Shown here: positions 49,522-58,705 of the stretch, in pieces
Position numbering within the stretch: the first letter of the stretch is position 1
How the letters are laid out: each line of letters opens with the position of its first letter
Source of the DNA: an uncultured Chlamydiae bacterium
Lineage (GTDB): Bacteria > Chlamydiota > Chlamydiia > Chlamydiales > Rhabdochlamydiaceae
Length of the DNA stretch: 64,000 bases
Assembly (NCBI GenBank): GCA_903824495.1
Contig: CAIJXB010000023.1
Location: 41,160-105,159 of the forward strand
Direction of reading: 5' to 3'
The notes under the pieces: model-generated
Told to the model about the DNA's origin: nothing
What the model saw: only the letters and a program-made list of their open reading frames with translations
The model's database searches: none
Position numbers and translations under genes: made by a program

Positions 49522-50310
49522 CTACGACGAAATCTTTATAATAGACATGGTCGCGCAATCTGATGGCACAACAGAACCAAAAGGTAGCCCTACTAGCATG
49601 ATCGATACTGTAGAAGTGTTGATGAGCTGAAGAGTATCCCCGACATTCACATGAATAATTACTCGGCCGCTTGTGTGGCTTGTAATATAGTCAGGGCTTA
49701 TGGTGAATGCTGGCTGAGTACTTCCAGGAACTAGCACTCCATTGAGAAAAAGAGAGGAAGTCCAGGAGGGAACAGGGAATGGAAATGGGTTTTGCAATAA
49801 AGCATCAAAGTCATAATAAATTTCATACCAACCAGCTGAATTGAACGTAATTGTGCCTGTTGTGCTAGCAGCAGAAATATCAATGCCTGCTGTTGATGCA
49901 TTCACTCCTTCGAAGGTAGCGACGCCGCCAGGTAGTATGAGCTGGGAAGTTGTGCTGAATATATTTGTGAATGTGCTCGTCGCGCTGCAGCAAGGTCCTT
50001 GAGGCCCTATAGGTCCTTGTGATCCCGTAGGTCCTGTAGGTCCGGTTGGGCCTGTCAATCCTTGAATCCCTATAGGTCCTTGTGGGCCTTGTGCTCCAGT
50101 GGCTCCGGTAGGGCCAGTGGATCCGGTAAGTCCCTGTGGGCCTATTGGGCCTGTGGCTCCGGGAAATCCTTGAGGTCCTGTGGGACCTTGAGGTCCAGGG
50201 GGGCAGATGCAATCCGTACAGCAACATCCTGAAGTTTGTGCCTCTGCTTGAAAAGCATTAAGACATAAAAAAGCGCTCAGAAAGGCCAATGGCAAGTTGG
50301 ATTTTTTCAT
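49522..50310 (-). CDS. Secreted collagen-like protein (4) with N-terminal Cys cluster
   Basis: 262 residues from ATG 50310 (AGGAA 7 bases before; upstream in-frame starts are unlikely). Signal peptide ending [22 protein letters not shown], about 26 Gly-X-Y triplets rich in GPTGPTG and GPIGPQG, CCSATS, then a jelly-roll-like domain ([28 protein letters not shown]). It is convergent with the cas operon and divergent from the gene at 50611. Confidence 0.86.
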   Translation of the reverse strand: MKKSNLPLAFLSAFLCLNAFQAEAQTSGCCCTDCICPPGPQGPTGPQGFPGATGPIGPQGLTGSTGPTGATGAQGPQGPIGIQGLTGPTGPTGPTGSQGPIGPQGPCCSATSTFTNIFSTTSQLILPGGVATFEGVNASTAGIDISAASTTGTITFNSAGWYEIYYDFDALLQNPFPFPVPSWTSSLFLNGVLVPGSTQPAFTISPDYITSHTSGRVIIHVNVGDTLQLINTSTVSIMLVGLPFGSVVPSDCATMSIIKISS

Positions 50311-50455
50311 AAATTTTTCCTGTAATTTAAGAGTTGATACCTCGTTCCTTTTAAGTAAGAGAGGTTTTCCTTTCATTTGCAGGCAGCTTTTTAAAAAAAG
50401 CACTGCAAAGGGTCTATCAGAACAACGTTCATTTTAGACGTGGTCATGTTTGCAG

Positions 50456-50475
50456 TTCATGATAGTATTTGTCAA
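50456..50475 (-). promoter_or_regulatory. Conserved 20-bp element, copy 3
   Basis: TTGACAAATACTATCATGAA read on the minus strand, 145 bases before ATG 50310. It stands back-to-back with copy 4, 25 bases apart. Confidence 0.7.
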
Positions 50476-50500
50476 AAAAAATCTACTTATCAATAAAAAA

Positions 50501-50520
50501 TTGACTAATACTATCATGAA
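50501..50520 (+). promoter_or_regulatory. Conserved 20-bp element, copy 4
   Basis: TTGACTAATACTATCATGAA, 90 bases before ATG 50611; the next three bases (CTG) also match copy 3. Confidence 0.75.
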
Positions 50521-50610
50521 CTGTGAGACTGGGGAGGTCAGCAGAAAAGAGGTTGTTGCTTTTTTTCTGCTGGGATTGAACTCATTAAAAACAAAAAAAA
50601 TGGAATTGTT

Positions 50611-51207
50611 ATGAAAAAATTTTCAAATTTATTCAGCTCAGTTTTTTTCATAGTCGCTATGATCGCAAGCTCTTATGTAAGTGCTGCTGAAACTCCACCA
50701 CCAGCAGGTTGCTGTATGCAGTATGGATCTTTTTATACAAAAGATGAAATGGTGGTAGCTCCCGAGCATGCCGTTCTCTTTGATAAAGAGCTCATATGTC
50801 CTACAAAAGGGATAGAACATCCTCAAGGAAGCGGAGAGTTTATCTTGAAAGAAGCAGGCGTGTATCGCATCACATATTCAGTCTCACTCAAAGAAAACAA
50901 GTGTGACGATGACAAAGATGCGTGCTACAGAAAAGTGGCTCTTACTTTAAATGGCCATGTCGTTCGTGGTTCAGAAATGTTTGTAGGAGAAAGTGATCAC
51001 TTAAGCACTATGACTTTACTCGTAAAAGTGTGCGGGAAAACTTGCTGTGATCATGTGCTCCGTGTTGTGAACAACAATCCGCTCTCTGATGGATGGCACA
51101 ACATCAATCTAGAAGCAGGATGCCGCTGTGATAGCGTTTCAGCGTCAATCACAATTGAAAAGGTTTGTCCTTGTCCAACAGATTGCTGCTGCAAATCATC
51201 TGAATAG
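50611..51207 (+). CDS. Secreted Cys-rich protein related to the collagen-like jelly roll
   Basis: 198 residues. Signal peptide ending YVSAAE, then CCMQYGSF, then a ~150-residue domain (FILKEAGVYRITYSVSL; KVALTLNGHVVRGS) like the C-terminal domain of the collagen-like proteins but with no collagen stretch. Thirteen or so cysteines, ending CPCPTDCCCKSSE, mirror the CCCTDCxCP cluster of its neighbours. Its upstream element is the same. It probably joins the same disulfide-linked surface structure. Confidence 0.75.
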   Translation: MKKFSNLFSSVFFIVAMIASSYVSAAETPPPAGCCMQYGSFYTKDEMVVAPEHAVLFDKELICPTKGIEHPQGSGEFILKEAGVYRITYSVSLKENKCDDDKDACYRKVALTLNGHVVRGSEMFVGESDHLSTMTLLVKVCGKTCCDHVLRVVNNNPLSDGWHNINLEAGCRCDSVSASITIEKVCPCPTDCCCKSSE

Positions 51208-51227
51208 AATTTTTTAAGTATAATACA

Positions 51228-51258
51228 AAGCGCTCCTTCTCATGTCGGAGCGCTTTTC
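51228..51258 (+). terminator. Terminator after the 50611 gene
   Basis: AAAGCGCTCC, 10-base loop, GGAGCGCTTTT. Confidence 0.8.
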
Positions 51259-51266
51259 CTATGAAT

Positions 51267-51623
51267 TCAATCCCGAAGATCCTGAAAAATGTTAGCGATC
51301 TCATTTTGTTGCTTTCTGGATTGCCAAGGATTTTCCCTTTCTACCTTCCCATCAGTTTGGATGGATGTCGAAGCTACAGTAGTTACTTTGGTAGTGGTAG
51401 GTGTTTTTGCTGTAGATGGGGTTGTCGTAGCTTTTAGTGGAGGGAAGTTCGGATTGACTGCCTTATAGGTTTTGTTTGAGACGCTTTCCCAGGTTTTTTT
51501 TGTAGTAGTTTGAGTTGAAGTAGGTTCTTTTCCTGTAGCATTAGCTTTTCTTGATCCTGTATTCACTATGGGAGGAAGGGATGGAGGAATGTATCGGGGG
51601 TCACTTCTAGTATATAAAGACAT
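51267..51623 (-). CDS. Small proline/threonine-rich protein, unknown
   Basis: 118 residues. YIPPSLPPIVNTGSRK, then a long Thr/Ser/Pro-rich stretch (TTTPSTAKTPTTTKVTTVAS), then a short charged helix (NEIANIFQDLRD). No signal peptide or domain. Low complexity makes annotation tentative, but base composition at codon positions and its own promoter region fit a gene. Confidence 0.45.
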   Translation of the reverse strand: MSLYTRSDPRYIPPSLPPIVNTGSRKANATGKEPTSTQTTTKKTWESVSNKTYKAVNPNFPPLKATTTPSTAKTPTTTKVTTVASTSIQTDGKVERENPWQSRKQQNEIANIFQDLRD

Positions 51624-51759
51624 GGTTTTTTCTTGATTAAGGATGGTTTAAAAAATAAGAGAAGAGAGTTATAGCAAAGGGACCTGAATTTTCCTACTGG
51701 ATTTTGATGTTGTATTGGAATATACGTGGATTTAAGAGCATTTGTAGGGAAATTCGAGC

Positions 51760-52383
51760 ATGAGTAGATTACTCCATATTATTGCCTCTCCAAGGGAGGA
51801 AGAGTCGCGCACCTTGCAGGTGAGCGAGGTTTTTCTAAAGTCTTTTTTGGAAAAGCACCCAAATTGGACAGTGGATTCTCTTAATCTTATGAAGGAAGAA
51901 ATTCCTGATTTAAGCATGAAAAGAGTCGATGGTAAATACGTCCTTATAGAGGGAAAAGATCTTTTTGGAGATCTCAAGGAGTCTTGGGAAGATATTTTAG
52001 CTCAGATCAACCGCTTTTTATCAGCAGATCTCATTCTCATCAGCACCCCTATGTGGAACTTTCATATTCCTTATATGCTCAAACACTACATCGATGTGAT
52101 CGTTCAGCCTAAGTACTTGTTTCAGTATACAGAAACAGGTGTAGAAGGGCTTGCTAAGGGTAAAAAAATGGTTGTGATCACAAGCCGTGGTGGACAGTAT
52201 GTATCGAAAGAGGAGCTGAGCTTTGACTTTCAAGAGCCATACCTTCGCACTATATTTGGTTTTGTAGGAATTAAAGACATTACCTTTATCAAGGCAGAGC
52301 CAATGGACATGGGGATTGATGTTCAAAAACAAAAGCTGCAAGAGGCAAAGACTCTTGCCATGCAAATAGCGGGGCAGATGTAA
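51760..52383 (+). CDS. azoR: FMN-dependent NADH-azoreductase/quinone reductase
   Basis: 207 residues, flavodoxin-fold AzoR type. SRLLHIIASPREEESRT binds the FMN phosphate, STPMWNFHIPYMLKHYIDVI is the strongly conserved flavin/dimer segment, and VVITSRGGQY the third. It reduces quinones and azo dyes with NADH. The following glucoamylase gene starts 3 bases later, so the two are co-transcribed. Confidence 0.9.
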   Translation: MSRLLHIIASPREEESRTLQVSEVFLKSFLEKHPNWTVDSLNLMKEEIPDLSMKRVDGKYVLIEGKDLFGDLKESWEDILAQINRFLSADLILISTPMWNFHIPYMLKHYIDVIVQPKYLFQYTETGVEGLAKGKKMVVITSRGGQYVSKEELSFDFQEPYLRTIFGFVGIKDITFIKAEPMDMGIDVQKQKLQEAKTLAMQIAGQM

Positions 52384-52386
52384 ACC

Positions 52387-54402
52387 ATGCCAAGAGATCT
52401 CCCCGTAGGAAATGGGAATGTACTCATCGCTTTTGATAAAGACTACCTCTTAAGGGAGTTTTACTTTCCCCATGTGGGAGAAGAAAACCATACGAAGGGA
52501 GAAAAGTTTCGTTTTGGCATCTGGACACCTTCTCATTTCTCTTGGGTGCCAGATGGCTGGGCAGTTAAAAAAGAGTACTTAGATGACTCTCTTGTAACAA
52601 ATGTTGAGCTTGTAAGTGAAGTAATGGGTCTTAAAATCGTGTGTAACGATGCCGTTGATTTTCATGAAAACATCTACCTTAAAAAAATTACAGTGGAAAA
52701 CCTTGCGGGTGAAGAAAAAGAAGTTCGCCTTTTTTTTGCGCAGGACTTTCACATCTACGGAAATGAAATTGGAGACACGGCTGAATTCCGCCCTGATGCT
52801 AATGCTCTTTTACATTACAAATCAGAAAGGTATTTTCTGATCGGCGCCTCTTCAGAAGGATCTATGCAATTTGCAACAGGCAATAAGATCCCAGGTGTTT
52901 TTGAAGGGACGTGGAAAGATGCAGAAGATGGCATTTTAAGCGGTAACCCTATTGCGCAGGGGTCTGTTGATTCCGTTCTTGGCATCTCTTTAAAACTTGC
53001 GCCAAAAGCCAAAAAAACATGCTTTTATTCCATCTGCTGTGGAAAAAACTGGGAAGAGGTTTTGACTCTGCATAAGCTCATTAAGAAAAAGGGGCCGGAG
53101 CTTTTTTTAAAAAGGACGAAGGATTATTGGAATCTGTGGGTTAATAAAGAGCCTCTCAATAAAGAGCTTCTTCCTCAAAAAATCCACTTGCTCTACAAAA
53201 AAAGCCTTCTCATTGCAAGAACTCAGATCAATAACTGCGGCAGCATCATTGCCGCTAATGACTCTGATGTGATGCAGTTCAATAGAGATACTTATAGCTA
53301 CATGTGGCCAAGAGATGGAGCCCTTACAGCTCACGGCTTTGATTTAGCTGGATATGGGACTACGGTTGATTTTTATAACTTTTGTAACAAGATCATTGAA
53401 AAAGAGGGGTATTTTTTACACAAGTATACTCCATCTGGATCTTTAGCAAGCTCTTGGCACCCTTGGGTTAAGGAGCAAAAGCTTCAGCTTCCCATCCAAG
53501 AAGATGAAACAGCCTTAGTACTATGGGCCCTATGGAAACACTACGAAATATTCAAAGACATAGAATTTATAAAACCTCTTTATAAAACACTCATCAAATC
53601 CGCTGCTGATTTCATGATGAACTATCGAGACACAAAAACAGGACTTCCTCTTCCAAGTTATGATCTGTGGGAAGAAAGGCAAGGGGTTTTAACCTTTACA
53701 GTTGCATCTGTCTATGGAGGCCTTATTGCGGCCGGCAAATTTACAGAAAGCTTTGGAGAGGTAGAGTTAGCGAGTGAGTATTATGAGGGCGCAGCCCTCA
53801 TGCGTGAAGCGATGGACCAATACCTCTATTTAGAAAAAGAAAAACGGTTTGCTAGAATGATCAACTTTAACCCAGATGGCACTACTTCCATTGATTCTAC
53901 AGTTGATGCGAGCCTTTATGGGGTTTTTGCTTTTGGAGCTTACCCTGCTGATGATGAAAAAGTAAAAAATACGATGGATCAGATCTTAGCAAAACTAGAA
54001 AGCGGCGGCGGCCTTGCTAGGTATGAAAATGATTCGTTTTTTCGCAGTGAAGGAAGGGAGAAGGGTAATCCTTGGTTTGTGACAACACTTTGGGCCGCTC
54101 AGTACTACATTGCTTTAGCAAAGGAAAAAAAGGATTTGGATAAGGCCATGGATATCTTAAATTGGGTGGCGGATCACGCTCTTCCAAGTGGAGTTCTAGC
54201 CGAGCAGCTAGATCCTACGACACATCAGCCTTTGTCTGTTTCTCCGCTGACTTGGAGTCATGCAACCTACATCACAACAGTTCAGCAGTATTTGAACAAA
54301 CTTCTTGAAATTGAAAAGTGCCCTTCTTGTGGCAAATCTAAATGGCTTAAAACTACTTCGAATCTTGAATCAAATATTTGTGCAAGATGCGGTGAAAGAT
54401 AG
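52387..54402 (+). CDS. Glycoside hydrolase family 15 (glucoamylase-like) with C-terminal zinc ribbon
   Basis: 671 residues. Residues 1-270 are the beta-sandwich (LPVGNGNVLIAFDKDYLLRE ... FYFPHVGEENH); residues ~280-640 the (alpha/alpha)6 barrel with NRDTYSYMWPRDGALTAHG, YDLWEERQGVLTFTVASVYGG (general acid Glu) and VLAEQLDP (base Glu). It releases glucose from alpha-glucans, cytosolic here as no signal peptide is seen, and fits glycogen use. The last ~30 residues add CPSCGK ... ICARCGER, an unusual zinc ribbon. Confidence 0.88.
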   Translation: MPRDLPVGNGNVLIAFDKDYLLREFYFPHVGEENHTKGEKFRFGIWTPSHFSWVPDGWAVKKEYLDDSLVTNVELVSEVMGLKIVCNDAVDFHENIYLKKITVENLAGEEKEVRLFFAQDFHIYGNEIGDTAEFRPDANALLHYKSERYFLIGASSEGSMQFATGNKIPGVFEGTWKDAEDGILSGNPIAQGSVDSVLGISLKLAPKAKKTCFYSICCGKNWEEVLTLHKLIKKKGPELFLKRTKDYWNLWVNKEPLNKELLPQKIHLLYKKSLLIARTQINNCGSIIAANDSDVMQFNRDTYSYMWPRDGALTAHGFDLAGYGTTVDFYNFCNKIIEKEGYFLHKYTPSGSLASSWHPWVKEQKLQLPIQEDETALVLWALWKHYEIFKDIEFIKPLYKTLIKSAADFMMNYRDTKTGLPLPSYDLWEERQGVLTFTVASVYGGLIAAGKFTESFGEVELASEYYEGAALMREAMDQYLYLEKEKRFARMINFNPDGTTSIDSTVDASLYGVFAFGAYPADDEKVKNTMDQILAKLESGGGLARYENDSFFRSEGREKGNPWFVTTLWAAQYYIALAKEKKDLDKAMDILNWVADHALPSGVLAEQLDPTTHQPLSVSPLTWSHATYITTVQQYLNKLLEIEKCPSCGKSKWLKTTSNLESNICARCGER

Positions 54403-54688
54403 GGGCGAAGGTGACTGCTATGACGATTAAAAAAACAATGCCGCTAAAAAGAGCGTAGGTCCCTGCAAAGATCTTTCCTGTTTCTGTGTGTAGGTCAGAG
54501 ACAGGTCCCATCCCCGATAAGATCATAGAAGCGTTTTCATACGCTTCTACCCAAGACATCTGTTCAAAATACCTATATCCGCACATGCCTATTATTAAAG
54601 AGATGGCAATGATGATAAGTCCGATAGAGGCATTTCTCGCAACCCGTTTGAAAAACAGCTTGCGAGAAAGGAGTCTTTTAGAGTGCAT
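54353..54688 (-). CDS. Small two-helix membrane protein
   Basis: 111 residues with two clear membrane helices (SIGLIIIAISLIIGMCGYRYF and YALFSGIVFLIVIAVTFAPI) and a short loop between. No recognised family; similar in outline to small channel-like membrane proteins. It overlaps the outer-membrane gene upstream by one base (TAATG) and the GH15 gene tail by 50 bases. Confidence 0.6.
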   Translation of the reverse strand: MHSKRLLSRKLFFKRVARNASIGLIIIAISLIIGMCGYRYFEQMSWVEAYENASMILSGMGPVSDLHTETGKIFAGTYALFSGIVFLIVIAVTFAPIFHRILHKYLIQDSK

Positions 54689-55785
54689 TAGAAGCGGTAG
54701 GCAAAATTTAAATCTGCCCCGTAAAAATTATAGGTATTGCCAGGGAGCCCGAGTTTGATCCCACTTGGCAATTTTGCTGTAGAATGTCCATCTCTCCAGT
54801 ATTGGTAGAAAGGGATCAAACTGAGCTGACATGTTTTATCTTTGGTAAGGTTAAAGGTAAACGGCATCTCCGCTGAAAAGTTTGTGATGGACTCTTTCAA
54901 AGACCACTTAGCTCCTTTTAGAGGATCGATTCCAACTGTTGAAAATACTTGTGGCATCCAAGTGAAGTTTATACCGGCAGAAAGCCATGATGTTACGGGG
55001 TGGTCTGAAATGACTCCCACTGGAACATAAAACTCGTTGTATTTAAATCTTAAAGATTCAAGTCCTGGTTGTGTCAGCTTGTGCCCCGTATAGCGGTAGC
55101 CAAATCCCGTAAAGAGAGTTGTCATATAAGAGCGCTTTCTTAAGGCAAAAGTATAACCGAGTTTTTCTTGAGCATCAAAGTAAAGAATGAATCGTTTTGC
55201 GCCTTCCCAGTGAGTGATCCCTTGTTTCCAGTTAAGCTCTGCGCCTGCATAAAAGTTATTCATGGGTCTAAAGTCGTAACGTGCATCCATGCCACCTAAG
55301 TTCCCATGGAAAGTAGGAACGCCTCGAGGTTTCATTTGGAGGTAGGTGTAGCTGCCACCGATCTCTAGACGAGAATTTAACACTAAAGGAGTGGGTTCTG
55401 CGCGAGGAGTCACCACTTCCTTGTTTTTGGAGACAGTCTCATCTGTAGGCTCAACTGTTTTTTGAGGGCCCCAAAAAGGAAGGACTGTTGTTTGTGAAGT
55501 GTCTTCTTCTTGCTGGACAAAAGCGATAGGGGTTTCAAACTCTATCACAGCAAGCTCTGCTGAAGAAGTAGCAATTTCTGCTTCTGGAGGTGTGCTGCTT
55601 TCCACCATCCCAAGGCCTGCTACGCCAACAGGCGCGTCTTTTTCTTGAAGAGATTCTCTTTTTAAAAGAACAAAGAGGGTCGGAAGAACAATCGCACCGA
55701 GCAAAGAAAGCTTCCATGCGATATTTTTTGATTGTCTACTTCTGTCTTTTTTTCCTGACTTTAATGTTTTTTTTCTAGATGCCAT
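54688..55785 (-). CDS. Probable outer-membrane beta-barrel with N-terminal anchor
   Basis: 365 residues. A lysine-rich start (RKKTLKSGKKDR) precedes one hydrophobic helix (LSLLGAIVLPTLFVLL), then ~90 residues of a Thr/Glu/Pro-rich linker, then ~235 residues with alternating aromatic strands (LEIGGSYTYLQMKP; GFGYRYTGHKL; FNFYGADLNFAYRF) ending in phenylalanine, as in outer-membrane barrels. The N-terminal anchor before a barrel is odd; the basic start could be a long type of signal. Confidence 0.6.
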   Translation of the reverse strand: MASRKKTLKSGKKDRSRQSKNIAWKLSLLGAIVLPTLFVLLKRESLQEKDAPVGVAGLGMVESSTPPEAEIATSSAELAVIEFETPIAFVQQEEDTSQTTVLPFWGPQKTVEPTDETVSKNKEVVTPRAEPTPLVLNSRLEIGGSYTYLQMKPRGVPTFHGNLGGMDARYDFRPMNNFYAGAELNWKQGITHWEGAKRFILYFDAQEKLGYTFALRKRSYMTTLFTGFGYRYTGHKLTQPGLESLRFKYNEFYVPVGVISDHPVTSWLSAGINFTWMPQVFSTVGIDPLKGAKWSLKESITNFSAEMPFTFNLTKDKTCQLSLIPFYQYWRDGHSTAKLPSGIKLGLPGNTYNFYGADLNFAYRF

Positions 55786-55954
55786 GATCTATATCCATAG
55801 TTGTTTTTTCTTCAACCTAGCAGATGATTTAAGATCTGTCTACTTTTTTTATTGCAAAAAATAAAAAAAGGTAGCATTGATCTAATAAATTAAGCAAAAA
55901 GAGATCTTTAAGAAAGAATCAAAAATCAATCCTTACAACATAAGGGGAACTTTC

Positions 55955-57454
55955 ATGAAATGTTTTTTTACGTTAATAGCGTGCCTTTTTTCGGTATTTG
56001 CCGGGGCTCAGAACAAGGCCTTTGTACCCAACCATTTGAAGGCATATTACGCTGCTTATTTCTGTAGAGAGAAAAGCGATCTTGCAGCTGCAGGAGTGAC
56101 AAACACCTGTTTACAAGCTAACTCCACCACAGATCCTATAGCTCCCGAGTTTAAAGCTGGATATTTGCCTATTGTTCTTGTCAACAATAGCGGTCTTCCG
56201 GATTCCGAAGTATATGTGCTCATTACAGGTGATACGACAGATAAGAGCAATCAAGTATGGGGTGTTGTGGATACAAACACAGGTCCTGGTTTTGGTCTGA
56301 TAAGCCTAAGAGCTGTGGAGCCGGGCGACAACAGCACGACCTATAGCTACTTACTCTCGCAACTTCCGGAGACAGCAAGCGGCCGTGTGATTTATTCTCC
56401 GGAAATAACATCCGGTATCGTTTGGTTTTCTATGAAAAACAAACTCAGTATGACGGTGAATGCGACTCCCGGCGTACCTCCGAATACAATTGTGCAGCCG
56501 AACTTTACAAACCCTTCGGATTCTAACTACTCAACCAATTACGATATTTTCGAATATACATTCTTAAAATCAGGCTCTCCTCAAGTGTCAGCGGATGCAA
56601 CGGCTGTGAGCTTTTTCTCTATCCCTCTTGTTGGCTATTTGCCAAATGCGACAACAGCAAGTTCTCATACGGGTCTGACTCAAAACCGGAGCTATATCAT
56701 GAGTCATGCGGCCTCTGTATTTACAGAGTTTGCAATAGGTCCAGCTCAAACCGAGTGGAACAAACTATTTTTAACACAAAGCTCAACAATTCTACGCCTT
56801 TTATCGACAGGAAAATCCATCTCAGCATCAGCCTTTGATGCGAACTATTTGGATGATTCTGCAGCGTATGGATACAGCTATCTTGACGATATCTGGACAG
56901 GTGTGGCTGCTTACTATAAGCAGGGGAATCATGACTTGAGCATGACTGTTGTTGTCACAAAGCCAGCTACTGCTTCCTACGACTATACGGGGAATGTTCA
57001 AGCGGGCGAGTTTGTCCTTACTTCTAGCAACGGAGGTCCAGATGTGACATTCCCAGTGCCTGTGACATCTCCAACGCCTACAGGAACAACAACCTTTGAT
57101 ATCTTCTCGGCAATCAACTTCATTACGCCTCTTCCAGCAGCAGGAACGGCTGGAGATGCAACGAGCAAGCTTCTTCAAGAGGCGATCGTCGCAGGTCTTG
57201 TTCCAACAACAGATACTCTAAGCTTAGAGTACTTGTCAGCGAACCAAGGAAATTACTACAAGATCAATGATAATCTAAAACCTGGAGGAAAAACAACAGG
57301 CCCCTGGTACGATCTTTATTCCAAAGCGCTTCATGAGCTTGGATCGATCTATACCTACGGCTTTGATGAGCCTCTATGGCCTACAGTGCTCATCGGAGCG
57401 CCGTTCATAGAGAATTCGACCTATCTTGGGATCACCATTGGAAGCATAAACTAA
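55955..57454 (+). CDS. Secreted GH64-like (beta-1,3-glucanase/thaumatin-fold) protein
   Basis: 499 residues with signal peptide LIACLFSVFAGAQ. From residue ~70 the sequence follows GH64 family order: LPIVLVNNSGLPDSEVYVLITG (first sandwich), then YDIFEYTFLKSG with ADATAVSFFSIPLVGY (the family's xYDKxEFTY and NxTxVDxFGIP). The C-terminal part has GTAGDATSKLLQEAIVAGLV and a thaumatin-like end. GH64 enzymes cut beta-1,3-glucan. Catalytic Glu/Asp positions are not certain. Strong ribosome-binding site and its own terminator. Confidence 0.7.
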   Translation: MKCFFTLIACLFSVFAGAQNKAFVPNHLKAYYAAYFCREKSDLAAAGVTNTCLQANSTTDPIAPEFKAGYLPIVLVNNSGLPDSEVYVLITGDTTDKSNQVWGVVDTNTGPGFGLISLRAVEPGDNSTTYSYLLSQLPETASGRVIYSPEITSGIVWFSMKNKLSMTVNATPGVPPNTIVQPNFTNPSDSNYSTNYDIFEYTFLKSGSPQVSADATAVSFFSIPLVGYLPNATTASSHTGLTQNRSYIMSHAASVFTEFAIGPAQTEWNKLFLTQSSTILRLLSTGKSISASAFDANYLDDSAAYGYSYLDDIWTGVAAYYKQGNHDLSMTVVVTKPATASYDYTGNVQAGEFVLTSSNGGPDVTFPVPVTSPTPTGTTTFDIFSAINFITPLPAAGTAGDATSKLLQEAIVAGLVPTTDTLSLEYLSANQGNYYKINDNLKPGGKTTGPWYDLYSKALHELGSIYTYGFDEPLWPTVLIGAPFIENSTYLGITIGSIN

Positions 57455-57462
57455 GAAAAATA

Positions 57463-57499
57463 AAAAACCTCTCCAGGGAGATCCTGGAGAGGTTTTTTT
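57463..57499 (+). terminator. Terminator after the GH64-like gene
   Basis: AACCTCTCCAGG, short loop, CCTGGAGAGGTT and seven T. Confidence 0.9.
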
Positions 57500-57517
57500 C
57501 TGCTTATATTTATATTA

Positions 57518-57841
57518 TTATTTTCTTCTCATAAAAATAATCCAGAGCCCTAGCCCCGCACAGATCACGCCGCCAATCATCAGCCAATTAGCTATATGCT
57601 CGTAGTGTTTGATTTCGTCAGCGCCTCTATCGATTTTACCTTGTGCAGACTTGGAAAAGAATCCCCCCACTTCTCCGCCGCCTGGAGCGATGGAAAGAAG
57701 AGAGTTCCCTTTGTCGATTTTATCTTGAGCGCTGCCGATCATCTCTTTTCCTTGAGCTACTTGATTCTTAATGTAGAAGGAAACTCCGATGCAGGCAAGG
57801 CCCACAATCAGTAATATAATCCCAAAAATACCTTTTTTCAT
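57518..57841 (-). CDS. Small protein with two membrane helices
   Basis: 107 residues: a helix at the N-terminus (FGIILLIVGLACIGVSFYI), a ~55-residue charged middle (AQGKEMIGSAQDKIDKGNS; IDRGADEIKHYEHI) and a C-terminal helix (WLMIGGVICAGLGLWIIFMRRK). Resembles DUF3185-type hypothetical membrane proteins of Chlamydiota. Function unknown. Confidence 0.7.
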   Translation of the reverse strand: MKKGIFGIILLIVGLACIGVSFYIKNQVAQGKEMIGSAQDKIDKGNSLLSIAPGGGEVGGFFSKSAQGKIDRGADEIKHYEHIANWLMIGGVICAGLGLWIIFMRRK

Positions 57842-58024
57842 ATACGTCTTGTCCTTTTATTTGTTTTCTTTATCTTTCTGTTATCTTATTTATTGTAAAT
57901 TGTAAACATTTAAAGTGTAATTATTTTCGAATTTAATTTGTTTTAAAGTGAAAAATATGTGATTGATTTAAAGCGTGCTTCTATGTAAAATAAACCCGCA
58001 TAAATTGATTTTTTGAGGTTTTTT

Positions 58025-58705
58025 ATGAAAGTTGAAAGTTCACTCACAAAGATGAGCCAAGATCATGATGTATACGGCCTGCTCGCTTTATCTTTGTCTC
58101 GTGAAGACAAAGATGATGAACAAATCAAGGATCTATTCGTAAAAACTCTGAAAACTGAGCTATACAGAGCTTATATAACCCCTCCTACGCAAATCACTGC
58201 AGGGCGCATGGACACTAATTTACTCAAATTGATTGGACGCGATGCGAGACCCTTTTTAAATGATAGAGGGCATCTTCAAGGGTTATTTGATGAGCTTGTA
58301 GGCTTTCAAGTAAAGGACGATTATAAAGAAGCTCAGCCTTTTACCATCACTCCTGATGGAGCTCGGGCTCTTTGCTCGGTCATTCGAGAGCAAAATCATG
58401 TGGATCAGCTGATTATACATTCTAGGGGAGAAGAGCAAACTTTAAGCAATGAAGTGATTCGGATTTTGACGCAAAAGCTGCCGAAGGATCGTTTTAAGTA
58501 CTTGGAGATCGTGACTAAAGTCGATGAAACAGCAGAAAAAATCCTTGCGGCTGCATGGCTCCATCTTTGCAGCTCGAAAGGTTCTATTTTTATATATCAA
58601 GATCATCAAGGCAATCAGATAGCCTTACCAGGCGCCGCTAGACCACAGGATAATCCTCAGAACAGTCCATTTATATTTGGCACAGATGATGGTGGGGATT
58701 ATTGA
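58025..58705 (+). CDS. Unknown cytosolic protein
   Basis: About 226 residues from ATG 58025. No signal peptide or membrane helix. Mostly helical with EVIRILTQKLPKDRFKYLEI and VDETAEKILAAAWLHLCSSK, ending in a Gly/Asp-rich tail. It overlaps the following gene by 4 bases (ATGA), so the two form an operon. No family recognised. Confidence 0.55.
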   Translation: MKVESSLTKMSQDHDVYGLLALSLSREDKDDEQIKDLFVKTLKTELYRAYITPPTQITAGRMDTNLLKLIGRDARPFLNDRGHLQGLFDELVGFQVKDDYKEAQPFTITPDGARALCSVIREQNHVDQLIIHSRGEEQTLSNEVIRILTQKLPKDRFKYLEIVTKVDETAEKILAAAWLHLCSSKGSIFIYQDHQGNQIALPGAARPQDNPQNSPFIFGTDDGGDY

